DNA from: Panicum virgatum
Taxonomy: Eukaryota > Streptophyta > Magnoliopsida > Poales > Poaceae
Assembly: GCF_016808335.1 (NCBI RefSeq)
Contig: NC_053148.1
Location: 14,040,433-14,104,432, forward strand
DNA: 64,000 nucleotides
Direction: 5' to 3'
The notes below the pieces were generated by a model, which was not told where the DNA came from, searched no databases, and saw only the letters and a list, made by a program, of their open reading frames with translations. This document shows, one piece after another, positions 23,692 to 34,668 of this stretch. Position numbers and translations under genes: made by a program. Within the stretch, counting starts at the first letter, position 1; the number at the start of each line of letters is the position of its first letter.

Positions 23692-23938
23692 TGATCCTCT
23701 TTTTTACTAGAAAGCTACTAACCTGCAATCCGCTTGATGGAAAATAGATAATCTGCAATACACATGCTGAATTGCTAATAAGCTTTTAGCAGTTACACAA
23801 TGCTCATTTATTTGCTTACTTTCATTTATTGATCCTCTTTTTTACTAGAAAGCTACTAACCTGGCTTTTTTCACAGTGATGGACTTCATTTCATTTCAAT
23901 TTATTGATCCTCTTTTTTACTAGAAAGCTACTAGCCTG
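23692..23938. repeat. three dispersed 40-bp direct repeats
   Basis: TTTATTGATCCTCTTTTTTA followed by CTAGAAAGCTACTA.CCTG occurs three times with at most one or two changes. They lie in the intron-like region of gene 2. Confidence 0.8.
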
Positions 23939-24767
23939 GCTTGATTAAATTTAATTCATTTCAATGGACTTCTCATATCATTTTGGGTGCAGGAAGTTGC
24001 TTGCGTGCACAATAATCAAATGAAAATAATCTGGAATAATGGAGAAGAAGAATAAGATAGTAGAAGAGTGACAGATTGCTGCAACCACTTAGCTCACGAG
24101 ATGACCATCTATCTGCACTTGTCTTTCCCTTTGTCCTGCTAATTTAGTATCAGGTAAACACATCTTACTTACATGCTCGTAGACACATTTTATTGTTCAT
24201 TTGCAAAGAAATTAAGGGAAGGTGTGCTCTTTTCCCTTTTCCCTTTCATTCTCTGCATGTACACTTATGCTCTCTCTTTTTATTATTTTGTTTCTCAACA
24301 GGTACTGAAAATTCTCGTATTTGGTTGAGATCTAAACTAGGCATAAGGTTAGTTTTTTACGTTTCTTAATCCAAGTAATTTCATAATCCAAGTAATCTCT
24401 GTATTGATCAGACAAGATATGCATTCTTAGAGTACAGGTTACTGAGTATTTACAGTACTCGAGACTTCACATACATGATTTTTATTACCCATAATTTCAT
24501 AACTAGGCATAAGGCATTTTGAAGTCTTTTACCATTTAGCATGCTTATCAGGTACAAAATAATACAATCAGAACTGGTTACATATCTGACCAAGGAACGA
24601 TAAAGGAATCTTACCATCCAAATAAGTATTTTGTTTTTGCTCCATGGATGAGAAGCATGGTGATAAATAATCCTTTCCGAAGAATGAAAAATAATCAAAG
24701 TTAGAAGTAGGAAAAAATAAGGAGAATAAATGAATAAAAACAGAAAGATAGAAGTAGGACACCTTAC

Positions 24768-24950
24768 CTTACAACCAACTATATCCAGCAGAGATGGGTC
24801 TGAAAATGGATGCTCAAACACTCCAGAAATGAACTTGACCCTCAGAATCCGCTCGACCGCATCATCAATCCGAGACATAGGTATCTCCCCTGTCTCCACC
24901 AAGAACACTAGATCCTCAAGAAACTCCTCAAATCTGTAAGGTATCATAAT
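24768..24950 (-). pseudogene. captured exon of a GH3 beta-D-glucan exohydrolase
   Basis: This 183-bp minus-strand segment is open for all 61 codons and reads IMIPYRFEEFLEDLVFLVET, then GEIPMSRIDDAVERILRVKF and a tail ending GCK. IPMSRIDDAV.RILRVKF is a hallmark of plant GH3 exo-beta-glucanases, which trim cell-wall beta-glucans. It is flanked by an acceptor (CTACAG) and a donor (AAG/GTAAGG), so a whole exon with its splice signals and pieces of both introns is present. No other exon of that gene is seen. The fragment cannot make the enzyme by itself. It lies antisense to CACTA gene 2 and is best explained as transduplicated host DNA. Confidence 0.85.
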
Positions 24951-25168
24951 CTGTAGATTGTTCAGTCTAGGCAGTATGATATAGTATGTGGCTTTAATAG
25001 ATGCTTTGTAACCGCATATAGTATGTGGCTCTAGTATGATATAGTATGATATCATAACATGATATAGGAATCATAAGGAAGGAACAGGATAACCTTTGAT
25101 TTAATAGATGCTTTGTAACCTCATATAGTATGTGGCTTGCTGTTTTTTTATTGTTTCAGTTAGTGGAA

Positions 25169-28100
25169 ATGGATCCTACGGACAACCAAGACGAGTTAAT
25201 GCACGACCTCATTCGTGATAGTACTGCGTATGTAGCTCCAGAGTTTGATGAGGACGATAACGATGGCAGCCAATTTTTAAACTTGCATTATCATGGCGAC
25301 GAGGACCAAGATATTAGTGGGGAGGAAGAAGAAAATGTCGAGGAAGCCGAGGTATAAAAGTTTAGTGATTCTTTCAGGCATCAGGATAAACGTTTTCTCA
25401 ATATATATGTTAGGAGCAAGATATTGTTTGTGACACATGCGGCCCAGCTGCGAACTATTTGTGTTATGTTGCTAGCTTTGTTGATGATTTCAGTCCTTAT
25501 GTAAGCAGTCGTGCTCCAGCTAAAAATTCTTATGAATGTTTCAGTCAATAAGTTACCTAATATCATGATAATTTTCGATCTGGAACCCTTGCTTGCGGGT
25601 TATGCAGGTTACGCATACCTGCCGCGACGTCCACTAGTTGCTAACAACCCGCTTGATAAATTTGCGATTCTTTCAGGCATCAGGATCGACGAAGCCTAAA
25701 CGGAAACGTGGCTCCAAGAGGAAGATGGTAGGATGTACGACCATCAAGGAGATCAACAAAGCAACCGGCGAGCCACTAGCTCCTGGTCAAATTAAGACAA
25801 CATTTGTAAATCAATTGGGATATCTTGTTAGGGAATCCGTCCCCATAAAGTATAAGCTTTGGAAGAGAAATAAAGTCTTTGATCGACCTGAAGATATCGT
25901 GCCAGATTCAGAGAAAGATTTGTTATGGAAAGAGGTGTCGTTGCACTTCAACTTTCCCCCAGGCAAAGCTGACAAAATAAAGGGATGGGCATTTAAGAAG
26001 ATGGCAATTCAGTTCGCCTCGTTCAAGAAAAAATTGGTGGCAAACTTTGTCAACAAGGGCTTCACACCAGGTTTTGATAAAGTCTGGAAGAAGCAACGAG
26101 AGTGGTGGAATGAATTCGTGAATTACAAGCACAGTGCTGACAGCATGGCAGCCTCGATTCAAGGCAAAATGAATGCTAGCAAAAAGAAAAACTTCCATAG
26201 ACTTGGGCCCGGAGGTTATAAGGTTGCCATTCCGAAATAGGAAAAGATGGAAAATAATTTAATTGTAAAAGGAATCGTACCGCAAACCTTGAGTTGGCCC
26301 AAACGAACAAGGTATTACTTCTATGCTCATGGAGGCACACTAGACCCCGACACTGGAATGTTTGTGACTAGCGACGTACTAAGAGAGGCTGCCCAAAGAC
26401 TCGAGGATGCAATGAGGCGTACCGAAGAAGGAACCTTCCAGCCCAACAGAGAGAATGACGAGCTGACTTACGCTCTTGGGAATGCGGAACACACTGGACG
26501 GACCCGAGGCGTGGGCGTAGTTCCATGGAAATATGGCTTTTCCAGAGATCTCGAAACCTACCGAAGCCGATGCAGAAGCAAGGCAGTAGTGGCTGAGAAG
26601 ATCCATAGCCTAGAAAACCGGATAATGTCACTTGAGGCAGCAGTTGGGCAACGCTCGGACCAACCAGCTGCCACTGTGGAGATCAGCCCCTCTTCTCAGC
26701 GTCGTAGCAGTGTTGCTCCCACGGAGCACCCTAATTTTGGTGCCGACAGGCCGAGGGACCCCATTGACGACATCACCGTTAGGACCCAATGTGAGCTTCT
26801 GGTTCTTTATGGGAAAAAGCTCAAAGTTTGTGCTGAGGGTTATACGGAAGTCCAAGAAGAGGGCGGGACAATACATTGCCAGCTGATTCCTGAAGGATTC
26901 GCCAGAGTCTTTGTTGACCGAATCACTGAAGAACGCTGGGAAGACATGGACCTCCCGATCCCTATAAGTCCTGAAGAAACAGAACTACAACATGCCGTAC
27001 ACACATGGATCGCGTGGCCAAAGCGCGACATAAGATTGGTGCAAGCAGACACAGATTCCGCTCGGTGCTCAAGGCAAAGATCACCAACGCCAGCTGACAG
27101 AAATCCTAGTGTTGGCCCACCTTCTCCACCACCTGCACGGGACCCCAGCATGGATCCGCCATCACCAGCCGCACAAAGCGAGCCAATTCCGGCATCATCA
27201 CCAGCCGCACAACAGAATCAGAGTCAGCGACAGAAGTCATACACGGTACCTTCGGTCCAGCCATCTCATAAGCAGCAAAGAAAGAAGAAAGCAAAGGCTC
27301 CAGAAGAGGAAGAGGCAGAAGAATCGTTTCAAACCTTCTTGCTGAAGCGCAAGCTACTGAGGGAGGCTGCGAACAAGAAGGCAGAAATAGATCCGGTTGC
27401 AAAGTCACACTTCATTAAACACTTCATTAAAGATCCCACCAAGGAGAAAGAAAGAGAGTCGGATTATGATCGGCAGATCAGAAAGTGCTACAGCAACCCC
27501 AAGAATCGGCGGATTAATGCAAAGACCGTTCCCCAGCTCGGAGAGCAGTCCAAACAATCGATCCCTCCGTTGATAGTGCCGCGTGAAGAATGTCCCGATG
27601 AATCAAGAGATCCGTTGACCATGGCTGGGATGATATTGCAAACTGATCTAACAAGGGCTCAATTGCTTGGGGAGGCCCTACAAAATGCCCGCGGCAAGAA
27701 AAAGTTTGTACTTGGTGAACCTTTGATATGGCCAGAGTTGCTACCATTCCTACCAACGAGAATGGCCGAGTTACACAAATGGTATGCCGTGCAATCTAAA
27801 GCTAATCAATTAGAGATGTTCCCAGCTCGGATTAAAGATGAGCATTTCTGGCGGGGGTGAGATGATGTATATATCGAGTTTGCAGCACTTTACGATTTAT
27901 ACCATCAAGATGCCCTTCACAAGTGCCTCGTCAGTGTATGGTGCATGTAAGTATTGTCTCTCGTTTCATTATTTTAGCCTTGTGTGTTGACTGATCCCGT
28001 TTTTCTTGTGTCCCATAGGTCAAAAATTCAAATTTGCCGAAAGAAGAACTTCCATAACGTCGAGTTCTTCGACCCCGATATTATACACGAGAAATCGCTA

Positions 28101-28937
28101 GCGCTAAATCCTGGAGACATAGTCAATGTTATATACAGGGGGTTGCATAAAAATAGCATGTGTCCCTTCATTCTCTTGCCATACAACCATCAGTGAGTCG
28201 TTCTTTGTTAGACTTTTTTTTCAATCCCTTCGTATTAATAATACTATTTAATAACTATTATAATCAACATTAATTGGTTATGTGTATGTATATGCACAGC
28301 TTTCATTGGATATTGCTTTGTATTCGGATTGAGGAGCACAAGGTCTTGGTGTACGACTCGTTAAGGCAAGATAAATCAAAGTACCAAGATATCATCGAGG
28401 TGGTAAATACTGCATGGAGTCGCTACCTCCACAAACACATAGGCTTGCCCATAGGTGAAATCGAGCCTCTTCACTGGGTGACTGATTTTCCGGTATGAAT
28501 ATACTCTCGCTACTAATGTCATTCGCAATAAACATCAGAAAAATTCTATATCGTAACCCACATTTGTCCATAGTGTTGGAGACAGGGCCAAGGAAACAAC
28601 TTATGTGGATACTACGTATGCGAGTGGATCAACTCTTTTGCAAGTGAAAAAGGGCAAATGACAGTGGAGGCATTCAATGTACGTGAGCACAATCACATCT
28701 GCTCATTATTTTAATTCATTATTTTAATTCTCATGTTTTTATCGAAAAATGTGACAGCGTTGGTGGATGAAAGAAGAACTCATTGAAATCGCTCGGATCA
28801 GGGCAATTCAAGAAGCTATATGCGGATTTCTACTCGATGAAGTCATAAATCCTAAGGGCGAATTTCATGGCGATCTCCGTCTAAGCGTCGCCCAAGAAGA
28901 TCCGACGACGAGGAAGCTGATACGTTATTATAGTTGA
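25169..28937 (+). pseudogene. CACTA second gene: transposase_24-like region plus Ulp1-like protease
   Basis: Coding exons that join in frame: 25169-25351, possibly 25414-25500, 25677-27946, 28019-28192, 28300-28492, 28574-28678 and 28758-28937. The large exon carries a basic, plant transposase (En/Spm, PF03004-like) region around KKMAIQFASFKKKLVANF and a proline-rich, charged middle. The last four exons form a C48 (Ulp1-like) cysteine protease domain with the catalytic His in FHWILLCI, Asp in VLVYDS and Cys in GNNLCGYYVCEW; such enzymes cleave SUMO-type tags. Two in-frame stops occur in the large exon: TAG at 26238 where relatives have PKWEKM, and TGA at 27858. The product is probably not made in full. 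Its role in transposition is not established. Confidence 0.85.
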
Positions 28938-28996
28938 TGTGCGCAATATTTTGTAATATCTCATGTACTTTTGAACTCCTAAGTGTTCCATACATG

Positions 28997-29000
<4 letters not shown>

Positions 29001-29035
<35 letters not shown>
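29001..29035. repeat. (AT)n microsatellite
   Basis: Seventeen uninterrupted AT dinucleotides in the 3' region of CACTA gene 2. Confidence 0.95.
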
Positions 29036-29037
<2 letters not shown>

Positions 29038-29164
29038 GTTAGTGTAATATGCTGTTCTAATATACTGTGCAATGCAAAGAGTACGACTATGTAGTCCCAT
29101 ACGCTAGAAATACGCATAGCCATACGTATAAAAACGAAAAGAAAAGAAACATAAAGAAGAAAAA

Positions 29165-29389
29165 ACATTTAGTGCCGGCTAGTTATATCAGCCGGCACTA
29201 ACCTTGCTGTCAGGACTCGGGCGGGGGCGGGCACGTTAGTGCCGGCTGTTATTACGGACCGGCACTAACATACGCACGTTAGTGCCGGTCAGAGTAGCCG
29301 GCACTAACGTCTGTCACGTTAGTGCCGGCCACAGGGACCGGCACTAACACGTCCTGTGACCGGCACTAATAAGCCGTTCTCCAACAGTG
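29165..29389. repeat. right subterminal and terminal repeats of the CACTA element
   Basis: TTAGTGCCGGC and its complement recur about nine times, again as inverted pairs with 6-10 base spacers, then the terminal repeat ends at 29389. This mirrors the left end. Confidence 0.85.
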
Positions 29390-29392
29390 TTT

Positions 29393-30460
29393 TTAATGCT
29401 TAATTTTCTATTAATTAATTCCTTAGCTGGATGTTTTTTTGACCTTTGTCATTACAGTTAAACTGATTAAAATGTTAGGTGAGGCTAATAGGGACGTTTT
29501 GAATAAATATGAAAAAAACAGAAAGGTGATGAAGATAACTTTTGTCCATCTGCGATGTGATGTAGAAAGAATCTGCAAACATTATGCTGTTGCGAGTAAA
29601 GGCAGGGGAATACTACCAACAACAGTGGTAGTATACAGAATGCATACACCAGCTCAGAAGGTAGGATCAATGTCAGCACAGTACAACTAGCTAGCTGCAT
29701 TACATTCTAGCTACCTTAGAGGTGCACTAGTAAGCACTGTGATTCCCAAAATGGTTCTGCTTTTAGACACCAGAATCATCGTACAGATAATTCGTTGTGT
29801 TGTGCTGCAGCTGATGGTGCAGATTGTTCCGCATGTCTCCAACGGCTTTCTATCAGTGTACGTGAAAATGCCAATTGCAGCTTTTGGTTATTCCAAGCAT
29901 TCTTCAATGCGTGTTGGTGATAGCACTTGGGACATGGCTCTCAGCTCAAGGGCAAAGAAATGCTTGCTAGGACTAGGAGGGCTGGTTTATTTTGCATTCT
30001 TCACGTAGTATGTTTAGGCTTATTTAGCCTATGAGAAATACTAATATTAAAACTTATTAGTAGCTCCCTAGGACCCTAACTTGATGACCAAAGTGAAACC
30101 TAGAGAGGTAGTTTCCCATTTCAGTAATGTTCAAATAGCTTTTTAGGTATATTTAGCCTACGCTAAGCATTTTTAACATAATAATAATTACTAGCTCCCT
30201 TAAGGGTTGAACGATCTTGTAAAGCACTTTACTGTTTCTGCATTGTTCATTTGGTGTTTTAGGTATATTTGGCCTATGCCCTATGGTAATTACTAATTAT
30301 AGTAGAGAGACCAAGCCCTGCCAATGAGAAGAGGAACAAAATGGTCTCTAGGAAAATAGGGGAGACAAAAAGAGATTAAAGGGGCCTCCCCTCCCCCAGG
30401 CCCCAGCAGCCCTCAGGTGATACTGATTCTTCCCTACAGACTCATCCAAAGTAATTACCT
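29393..30460. other. intergenic, one unexplained open stretch and degenerate repeats
   Basis: A short plus-strand frame near 29440-29690 (KMLGEANRDVLNKYEKNRKV...) ends at a possible donor CAGAAGGTAGG, and another near 29815-30008 follows. I recognise neither; they may be remnants of a gene or transcript now split by the CACTA insertion. From 30013 to 30310 the phrase TAGG.TTATTTAGCCTA recurs three times as a degenerate repeat of about 120 bp. Confidence 0.3.
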
Positions 30461-30576
30461 CTATACTTGTTCCTGTGGCTCCTACGAAAACCTATCAAAT
30501 TTATCCTACTACTAACACCTCCATGCTATCCCCCACAATTCCCAAGCATTATTCCCCAACTAGCTTCTGCACCCCC

Positions 30577-30584
30577 TATATAAG
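30577..30584 (+). promoter_or_regulatory. TATA box of the RADIALIS-like gene
   Basis: TATATAAG lies 124-131 bp before the ATG, preceded by CCCCC. Transcription would start near 30608, giving a leader of about 100 bases. Confidence 0.7.
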
Positions 30585-30707
30585 CTGCACCATTGGTGCT
30601 CACTCTTCTTGCATACAAGCACAAGATAACCAGCGATCTTATAGCTGCAGTAGTAATAGTTGTAGCCCTTAGCCTTGATCTTGAACACTCTCTAGAGACA
30701 TCTAACC

Positions 30708-30977
30708 ATGAGTTCATCATGGACGACAAGGCAGAATAAGGTGTTTGAGGAGGCTTTGGCAACGTACGACAAAGACACGCCTGACCGCTGGCAGAAAGTG
30801 GCACAGGCAGTGGGCGGGGGAAAGACGGTCGATGATGTGATGAAGCAATACAAAGAGCTGACTAAAGACGTGGGGGAAATGGACACTGCAGGCCTCCAGA
30901 ATTTTCAGTATGGCAGCAGCAGCAGCAACACATCCATGGGTGGCAGAAGCAGCTATGGGCAGCAGAGAGGTAGTTAA
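30708..30977 (+). CDS. RADIALIS-like single-repeat MYB (SANT) protein
   Basis: The product is small, 89 residues if read to the first stop. The SANT/MYB domain covers residues 4-55: W5, the block KVFEEALATYDKDTPDRW ending at W28, then VAQAVGGGKTVDDV and Y48. This is the signature of RADIALIS-like proteins, small nuclear factors that in snapdragon RAD compete with DRIF proteins for DIV-type MYBs in flower asymmetry; the role in grasses is less clear. The tail is Ser/Gly/Gln-rich. The 89-residue form ends in QQRGS. Relatives usually have a second tiny exon ending in a motif like RNLKI; a matching candidate is at 32442-32466. A donor GTATGG at 30908 joins it in frame (74 residues); the donor GTAGTT at 30970 does not. 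The start is the first ATG after the TATA box. Confidence 0.88.
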   Translation: MSSSWTTRQNKVFEEALATYDKDTPDRWQKVAQAVGGGKTVDDVMKQYKELTKDVGEMDTAGLQNFQYGSSSSNTSMGGRSSYGQQRGS

Positions 30978-32441
30978 CTACTCTATATCCCATCACTACT
31001 CAGTTAAATACTGTTCCATCCATGCAAACATCGAATAGAGGGTGTTCACTATTGCATACCGTGCTAGTCATGTGGTGTGTGGATGCTTTCCGTTTGGCTT
31101 TCCGGGTGCTGTCACTTGCCGTGGAAGCTTTTGCCTCTTATGCTATTCCTATTATATTTTTTTTTATCTTTATATGTAGTTTGTTTTGCTCCCAAAACAT
31201 GCATGCTTGTTTCTTTTTTCATTAGTCAACTGTGTGCGTGTGTAAAATACATAAGCTATATATAAATACACAAGTATGCGCATAAGTCCCTGGTGGACAG
31301 CCCCTCTTGAAACGTTAGCCATTCACAGGCCCTCCATACTCTTTACATGATCTATTATTATTTAATTTAGGAATTCCCTGAAGACCAGAAGTGGGGGTCC
31401 TGGATGGTCTTCGCTATCCTTTCCATTAGTGAAAAATTATGTTTTCAAATGGACTTTTTTGGAATGTACATAGTTGGAAGTATGTAGCTGAAGTGATTTT
31501 CTACATTTTTTTTGGCACGTAGTTTACCTTTCCTGAGAAACTGTGGAGTTCCACCAATCGATTCAAAGTTATGGCTAATCACTGCATGAAAACATGGCCA
31601 GTTTCTTTACTTCCGCAAAGAACAGTACAGATGTTTTACGTCCATCTCACTTAAAAAGTATGAAGTGTCAATCACATAGTCAATAGTTATACATAGTAGT
31701 GTTTTCGAAAATATTCACTCTTGTTTGGGAACATATGCTTTTTCCTTTTCAAGCCTATAGGCTGTTGTTGCACTTTAAACACGCAGAATCTTTTAGTACG
31801 ACCCAGCAATATCATGCCTGGCAGTTTTAACCTTTTATTTTTCCTGAGAAGCTTTCTTAGCACTGATACGTTAAGCAACTCCTTCAGGACTTCAGGGTTT
31901 TGTCAAACATGCCCTTGATTAGCAAAAAAATTTAAAGCACGGTCATTTTGCATGTTGCAGCACTAGAGCAGGATAATATAGAATGTCATTTGGATATTGG
32001 TTATTAGCGGCTGGACTGCTGGAGGATGCTTTCTCCCGATGATTTGAGTGGAAAGTATGCCGCGCTTTAGGACCCTCCCAGTCCCTTAAAGCTCGCTGTC
32101 ATATCGGCAGGCGCAAAGTGATATTGCCCTAAGTCCCTAACAGTTGATCCTTTGTTCTCTGGAATACGGATAAAAGCCCTTTCGCCTTTTGCTTCTCCCT
32201 AGATCCTTCTATTATTGCCAATAAACATGTTTTTAGGACAGAGCCTTTACTTTCTGTCGAGACGTCTCTGTTCCTCCAAAGAGAATATCCGAAATTCCTA
32301 TAGTTTTCAGCTGCTCCTTTGTCTCAGTAGGCATGACACATGGGTTCAACTGGGAGGGGCTGGTTTCAAAATTTGCGACCCCCACATTTCTATTTCATCT
32401 CTAATAACGCGCAACTCATGATTTTCTTCTCGATTTTGCAG
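30978..32441 (+). other. probable intron of the RADIALIS-like gene
   Basis: AT-rich sequence with no gene. It ends in a good acceptor, CTTCTCGATTTTGCAG at 32426-32441. If the gene is not spliced here, this region is 3' UTR and intergenic DNA. Confidence 0.5.
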
Positions 32442-32466
32442 GCTGAAGTACCCCAAGCTCCAGTGA
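32442..32466 (+). other. candidate last exon of the RADIALIS-like gene
   Basis: The 25 bases after the acceptor read, in one phase, LKYPKLQ and stop, close to the basic C-terminal tail of RADIALIS proteins. In-frame joining needs a phase-2 donor; the GTATGG at 30908 supplies it. The later donor at 30970 leaves phase 1 and gives an immediate stop, unless a 1-base change has occurred. Confidence 0.5.
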
Positions 32467-34660
32467 TAATAATGCAAGTACGCACTTTCCAGCTTGCAAC
32501 AAGCTACCCTATATGCACTATGATATGATGATTGCATTGTGAAGGTGGTCCTCTTGCCCCCAGCTAAACTAAAGCTTGCTCCTACTCATCTGAAGTCGGA
32601 GACGTAATCGAGTTGCACTTCGGAATTGTACCTTTGGTATTTTGTATCCATGTTTACGTGTGTGTCTGCGTGTGTTTGTTTATTAGTCTGTCCTACCACG
32701 AGCACTGTCCACCTAGCTCTATGTAGCAGCGGCGGCAGTGGTGCTGCCGGGAGATATCGGATTGGACGTGTGCTTGTTTGGTGTGGTGTGTCGCGTGTAA
32801 CCTTATCTGTCACTGTTTCGCAAAGATTGTGTTATTGAAGTTCAAGTCTATGGACCACTCATTACCAGCAGGTACTGACTCTTCGTCTCTGAATTCTGAT
32901 TGATCATTGCTGTACAAGATTTCTCCAAATTCTTTGTGTCTGGGGGACTCTGTCGGCAAGATTTCAAGTATAGATCTGATTAACGGTGAAACATAAAAAC
33001 AAGGCATGTTTTGCGGAATTGATACCACTATCCGTCACGAGTTTCATAGTTCACACTACTCCAGCACCCCCATAACTGCAGATTTCAAAATGGCTACCAC
33101 CGCTGGTTTTGGGGGTGTTGGATTATGTTGAACCGGCAGTAATAGTCCGTTTGCAATGGCTAGTTCTCTAGTAGTTCATAGCGTCGATTTAGTTTGGGTT
33201 CTGATTTTATTATTTTTTTCATCCTTAATGTTACGAACAACTTGCCAGGTGCAAACTTCAGCAGCGAACATGGCCCCTCAGTCCAGCATGTGCTTCATCT
33301 AAAATCAACTCTGTCGACAGTCCTCTACAAAAGAAAAAAGAAAAAAAAAGAAAAAGACCTCTGTCGACAGTCTCTTTTCCAAGCACCACTAGAATCCTGT
33401 TGTGCACTCACCAAGTCGATATTCCTGTACAATAAAGTGCTTAAAGTGTAGAAATGCTGCAAGCAATTTGACGAAATTACTTTTGCAACAACTAGAGATT
33501 TGTGACGGGAGTCAGAGAGAGATAACATAGCATCAATTTGGGGGTGGGTCTGTTTGAACTTTGAATAATCTCTGCTAAATTAAGCTTTAATAAAGTCATG
33601 ATTGATCCGTGGTGAATTTGTGAGAATCCCATCCTCTTCTCTTACTTTTTGTATTTAAAAATTAATGGAGAAAAGTTGTAAGCTTTCAGATAGGACATTA
33701 CAGTGCACAGTATTATACTAGTAAAATACTAGCAGTATTGTACTGGTAGTATTGGGCATTCAACAGTCCAAACGGGTTAGTACCACTGGTGTCTCCGGTC
33801 TCCCACCACTAGCATTAGTAGTATTTAGAAGTAGTATAACTTAGGCAGTGATTATTTTCTAGGGGTAAAGCTGAGGTAACAAGAACAGATACAAAAGCCA
33901 CAAAGGTAACAAGAACATAATGCCAACCCGGCCACGATACACACTAGGGGGGAACAACGAAAATGCTAACCTAACCACAAAAGGCAACTGTTGTAAATTT
34001 TTCACTCTAAACACCCTACTAAGTTACTTGTATGGTGTCGTGAAAGTCCTCTCCGATATCAAAACAGATACAAAGGTGGTACTCTGTTATGCTAAGCAGA
34101 AAACTGAAGGCTCAGAAATGCCAAGTGTTCATCAAGTTAAGCTAGGCATCCCCCAATATTCTGTGTGACCTACTTGGTACTTACATGGCTTATTAGTTTT
34201 TTATGAGAGGTACAAGCCTTACTAGTTTTTTTTTTTTGAGAGATACAGACTTTATTAGTTATTACAGTCCATTCTCTATGTTTCGAGGAAGCCCAAGTAC
34301 AGGCCCAGTTGAGGTTTCTAGAGGCAGAACATGTTGAGAGATTTCGGCTATTAGTTTTTTTTTTCTGGTTGTCATTTCCATCAATGAGTTTTGCGATGTA
34401 ATTTTCAATTTAATGTCACTATATGGTTTGAGTTTATTTCTCAAATTAAATTATTAGATCTTGTTTTGCATTGTTGAGTCTGTTTATAATACAATTACAT
34501 TTAATTTGTATTGGATTTACACTTAGGTTATACTAGGTTATACAATGTTTGGATACATTAGGACAAGGATTAGGATAAACAATTTTCTGACCAAAATACT
34601 CCAGTGAAATTTAATTTCTTCTTTATTAGCATCTTGTCTCAATGTCAATTCAAATTGACA
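32467..34660. other. intergenic sequence downstream of the RADIALIS-like gene
   Basis: Probably starts with the 3' UTR of the MYB gene. The phrase CTCTGTCGACAGTC occurs twice around an A-rich stretch (33310 and 33359), a 50-bp local duplication. No coding frame or RNA gene is seen. Confidence 0.4.
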
Positions 34661-34668
34661 ATCACTTT

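Larger units (their letters stand above)
23160..25159 (+). other. 5' leader and upstream intron region of CACTA gene 2
   Basis: Directly after the internal array comes a GC-rich, pyrimidine-rich leader (23160-23630) ending in CCCAGGTCAGG, a likely splice donor. The rest is AT-rich and intron-like. It includes three direct repeats of about 40 bp (near 23690, 23824 and 23899: TTTATTGATCCTCTTTTTTA...), a duplicated phrase AATAGATGCTTTGTAACC (24995 and 25103), and the captured antisense exon. It ends at TTGTTTCAG before the first coding exon. Confidence 0.55.
18052..29389 (+). mobile_element. large CACTA (En/Spm) transposon, 11.3 kb, complete ends
   Basis: The termini are CACTGTTGGAGAA at 18052 and its inverted match TTCTCCAACAGTG ending at 29389, flanked by TTT on both sides (18049-18051, 29390-29392). 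Subterminal arrays of TTAGTGCCGGC lie at both ends, as binding sites for the transposition protein in this superfamily. Two genes run left to right: a TNP2-type transposase (19062-22433) and a second gene with a Ulp1-like protease end (25169-28937). Both carry in-frame stops, so this copy is not autonomous as it stands. An antisense host exon (24768-24950) has been captured inside gene 2's upstream intron. Confidence 0.95.

Noticed and set aside
23230..23710. Proline-rich protein encoded at the start of CACTA gene 2
   Set aside because: Several frames are open at once in pyrimidine-rich leader sequence, and a donor site at about 23633 suggests a non-coding first exon.
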